A stretch of DNA of 5,751 bases, taken from an uncultured bacterium. GTDB lineage: Bacteria > Cyanobacteriota > Vampirovibrionia > Gastranaerophilales > Gastranaerophilaceae. The stretch is from assembly GCA_946183815.1 (NCBI GenBank), contig CAMHDG010000120.1, forward strand, positions 1 to 5,751. Reading direction: 5' to 3'. The notes beneath the pieces are model-generated. The model saw only the letters and a list, made by a program, of their open reading frames with translations. It was not told where the DNA came from and made no database searches. This document shows positions 5,749 to 5,751 of the stretch, piece after piece (position 1 is the stretch's first letter; each line of letters begins with the position of its first letter). The position numbers and the translations under genes were made by a program.

Positions 5749-5751
5749 GCA

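Noticed and set aside
1..5751. CRISPR array, tRNA or rRNA gene
   Set aside because: No regularly spaced direct repeats with unique spacers, no tRNA-like cloverleaf with a TTC-arm, and no conserved rRNA segments were seen.

Overview
This AT-rich bacterial window carries four protein genes, all on the minus strand. In transcription order they are trigger factor (tig), ATP-dependent Clp protease subunits clpP and clpX, and then a separate gene for a large repeat-bearing protein with a papain-like cysteine-protease domain. The tig-clpP-clpX order is widespread in bacteria. The ClpP sequence reads very much like cyanobacterial ClpP (for example the RLLRERIIFLG and QPLGGAQGQATDIEIQA stretches). With the low GC, the Lys-rich low-complexity tails and the N-terminal style of the accessory protein, this makes a non-photosynthetic gut relative of the cyanobacteria (Gastranaerophilales/'Melainabacteria'-type) my best guess. 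That placement is inference from recalled sequence character, not a search.

Layout from right to left, in the direction of transcription: (i) 5717-5748, four tandem copies of an 8-bp unit; (ii) 5508-5715, a 208-bp multi-hairpin element with perfect 15-bp terminal inverted repeats; (iii) a promoter at about 5445-5472 and tig (4038-5426); (iv) a 116-nt gap with a near-consensus promoter (3988-4016), then clpP (3334-3921) and clpX (2032-3324), only 9 nt apart; (v) a terminator-like hairpin (1985-2017); (vi) a 305-nt gap holding a row of hairpins (about 1795-1927); (vii) the cysteine-protease-like gene (50-1726); (viii) 1-53, an inverted partial copy of the 208-bp element, which supplies that gene's stop codon and continues beyond the window.

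How the genes work together: trigger factor folds nascent chains at the ribosome exit tunnel. ClpX unfolds substrates and feeds them into the ClpP chamber. All catalytic and structural motifs of these three look intact, so they are ordinary housekeeping genes. The unusual material is accessory: the YD-type-repeat plus papain-fold protein, which looks exported or membrane-anchored, and the two structured non-coding elements. The strongest novelty candidate is the 208-bp element. Its outer edge is supported twice, by its own terminal inverted repeat and by the exact point where homology to the second copy stops.
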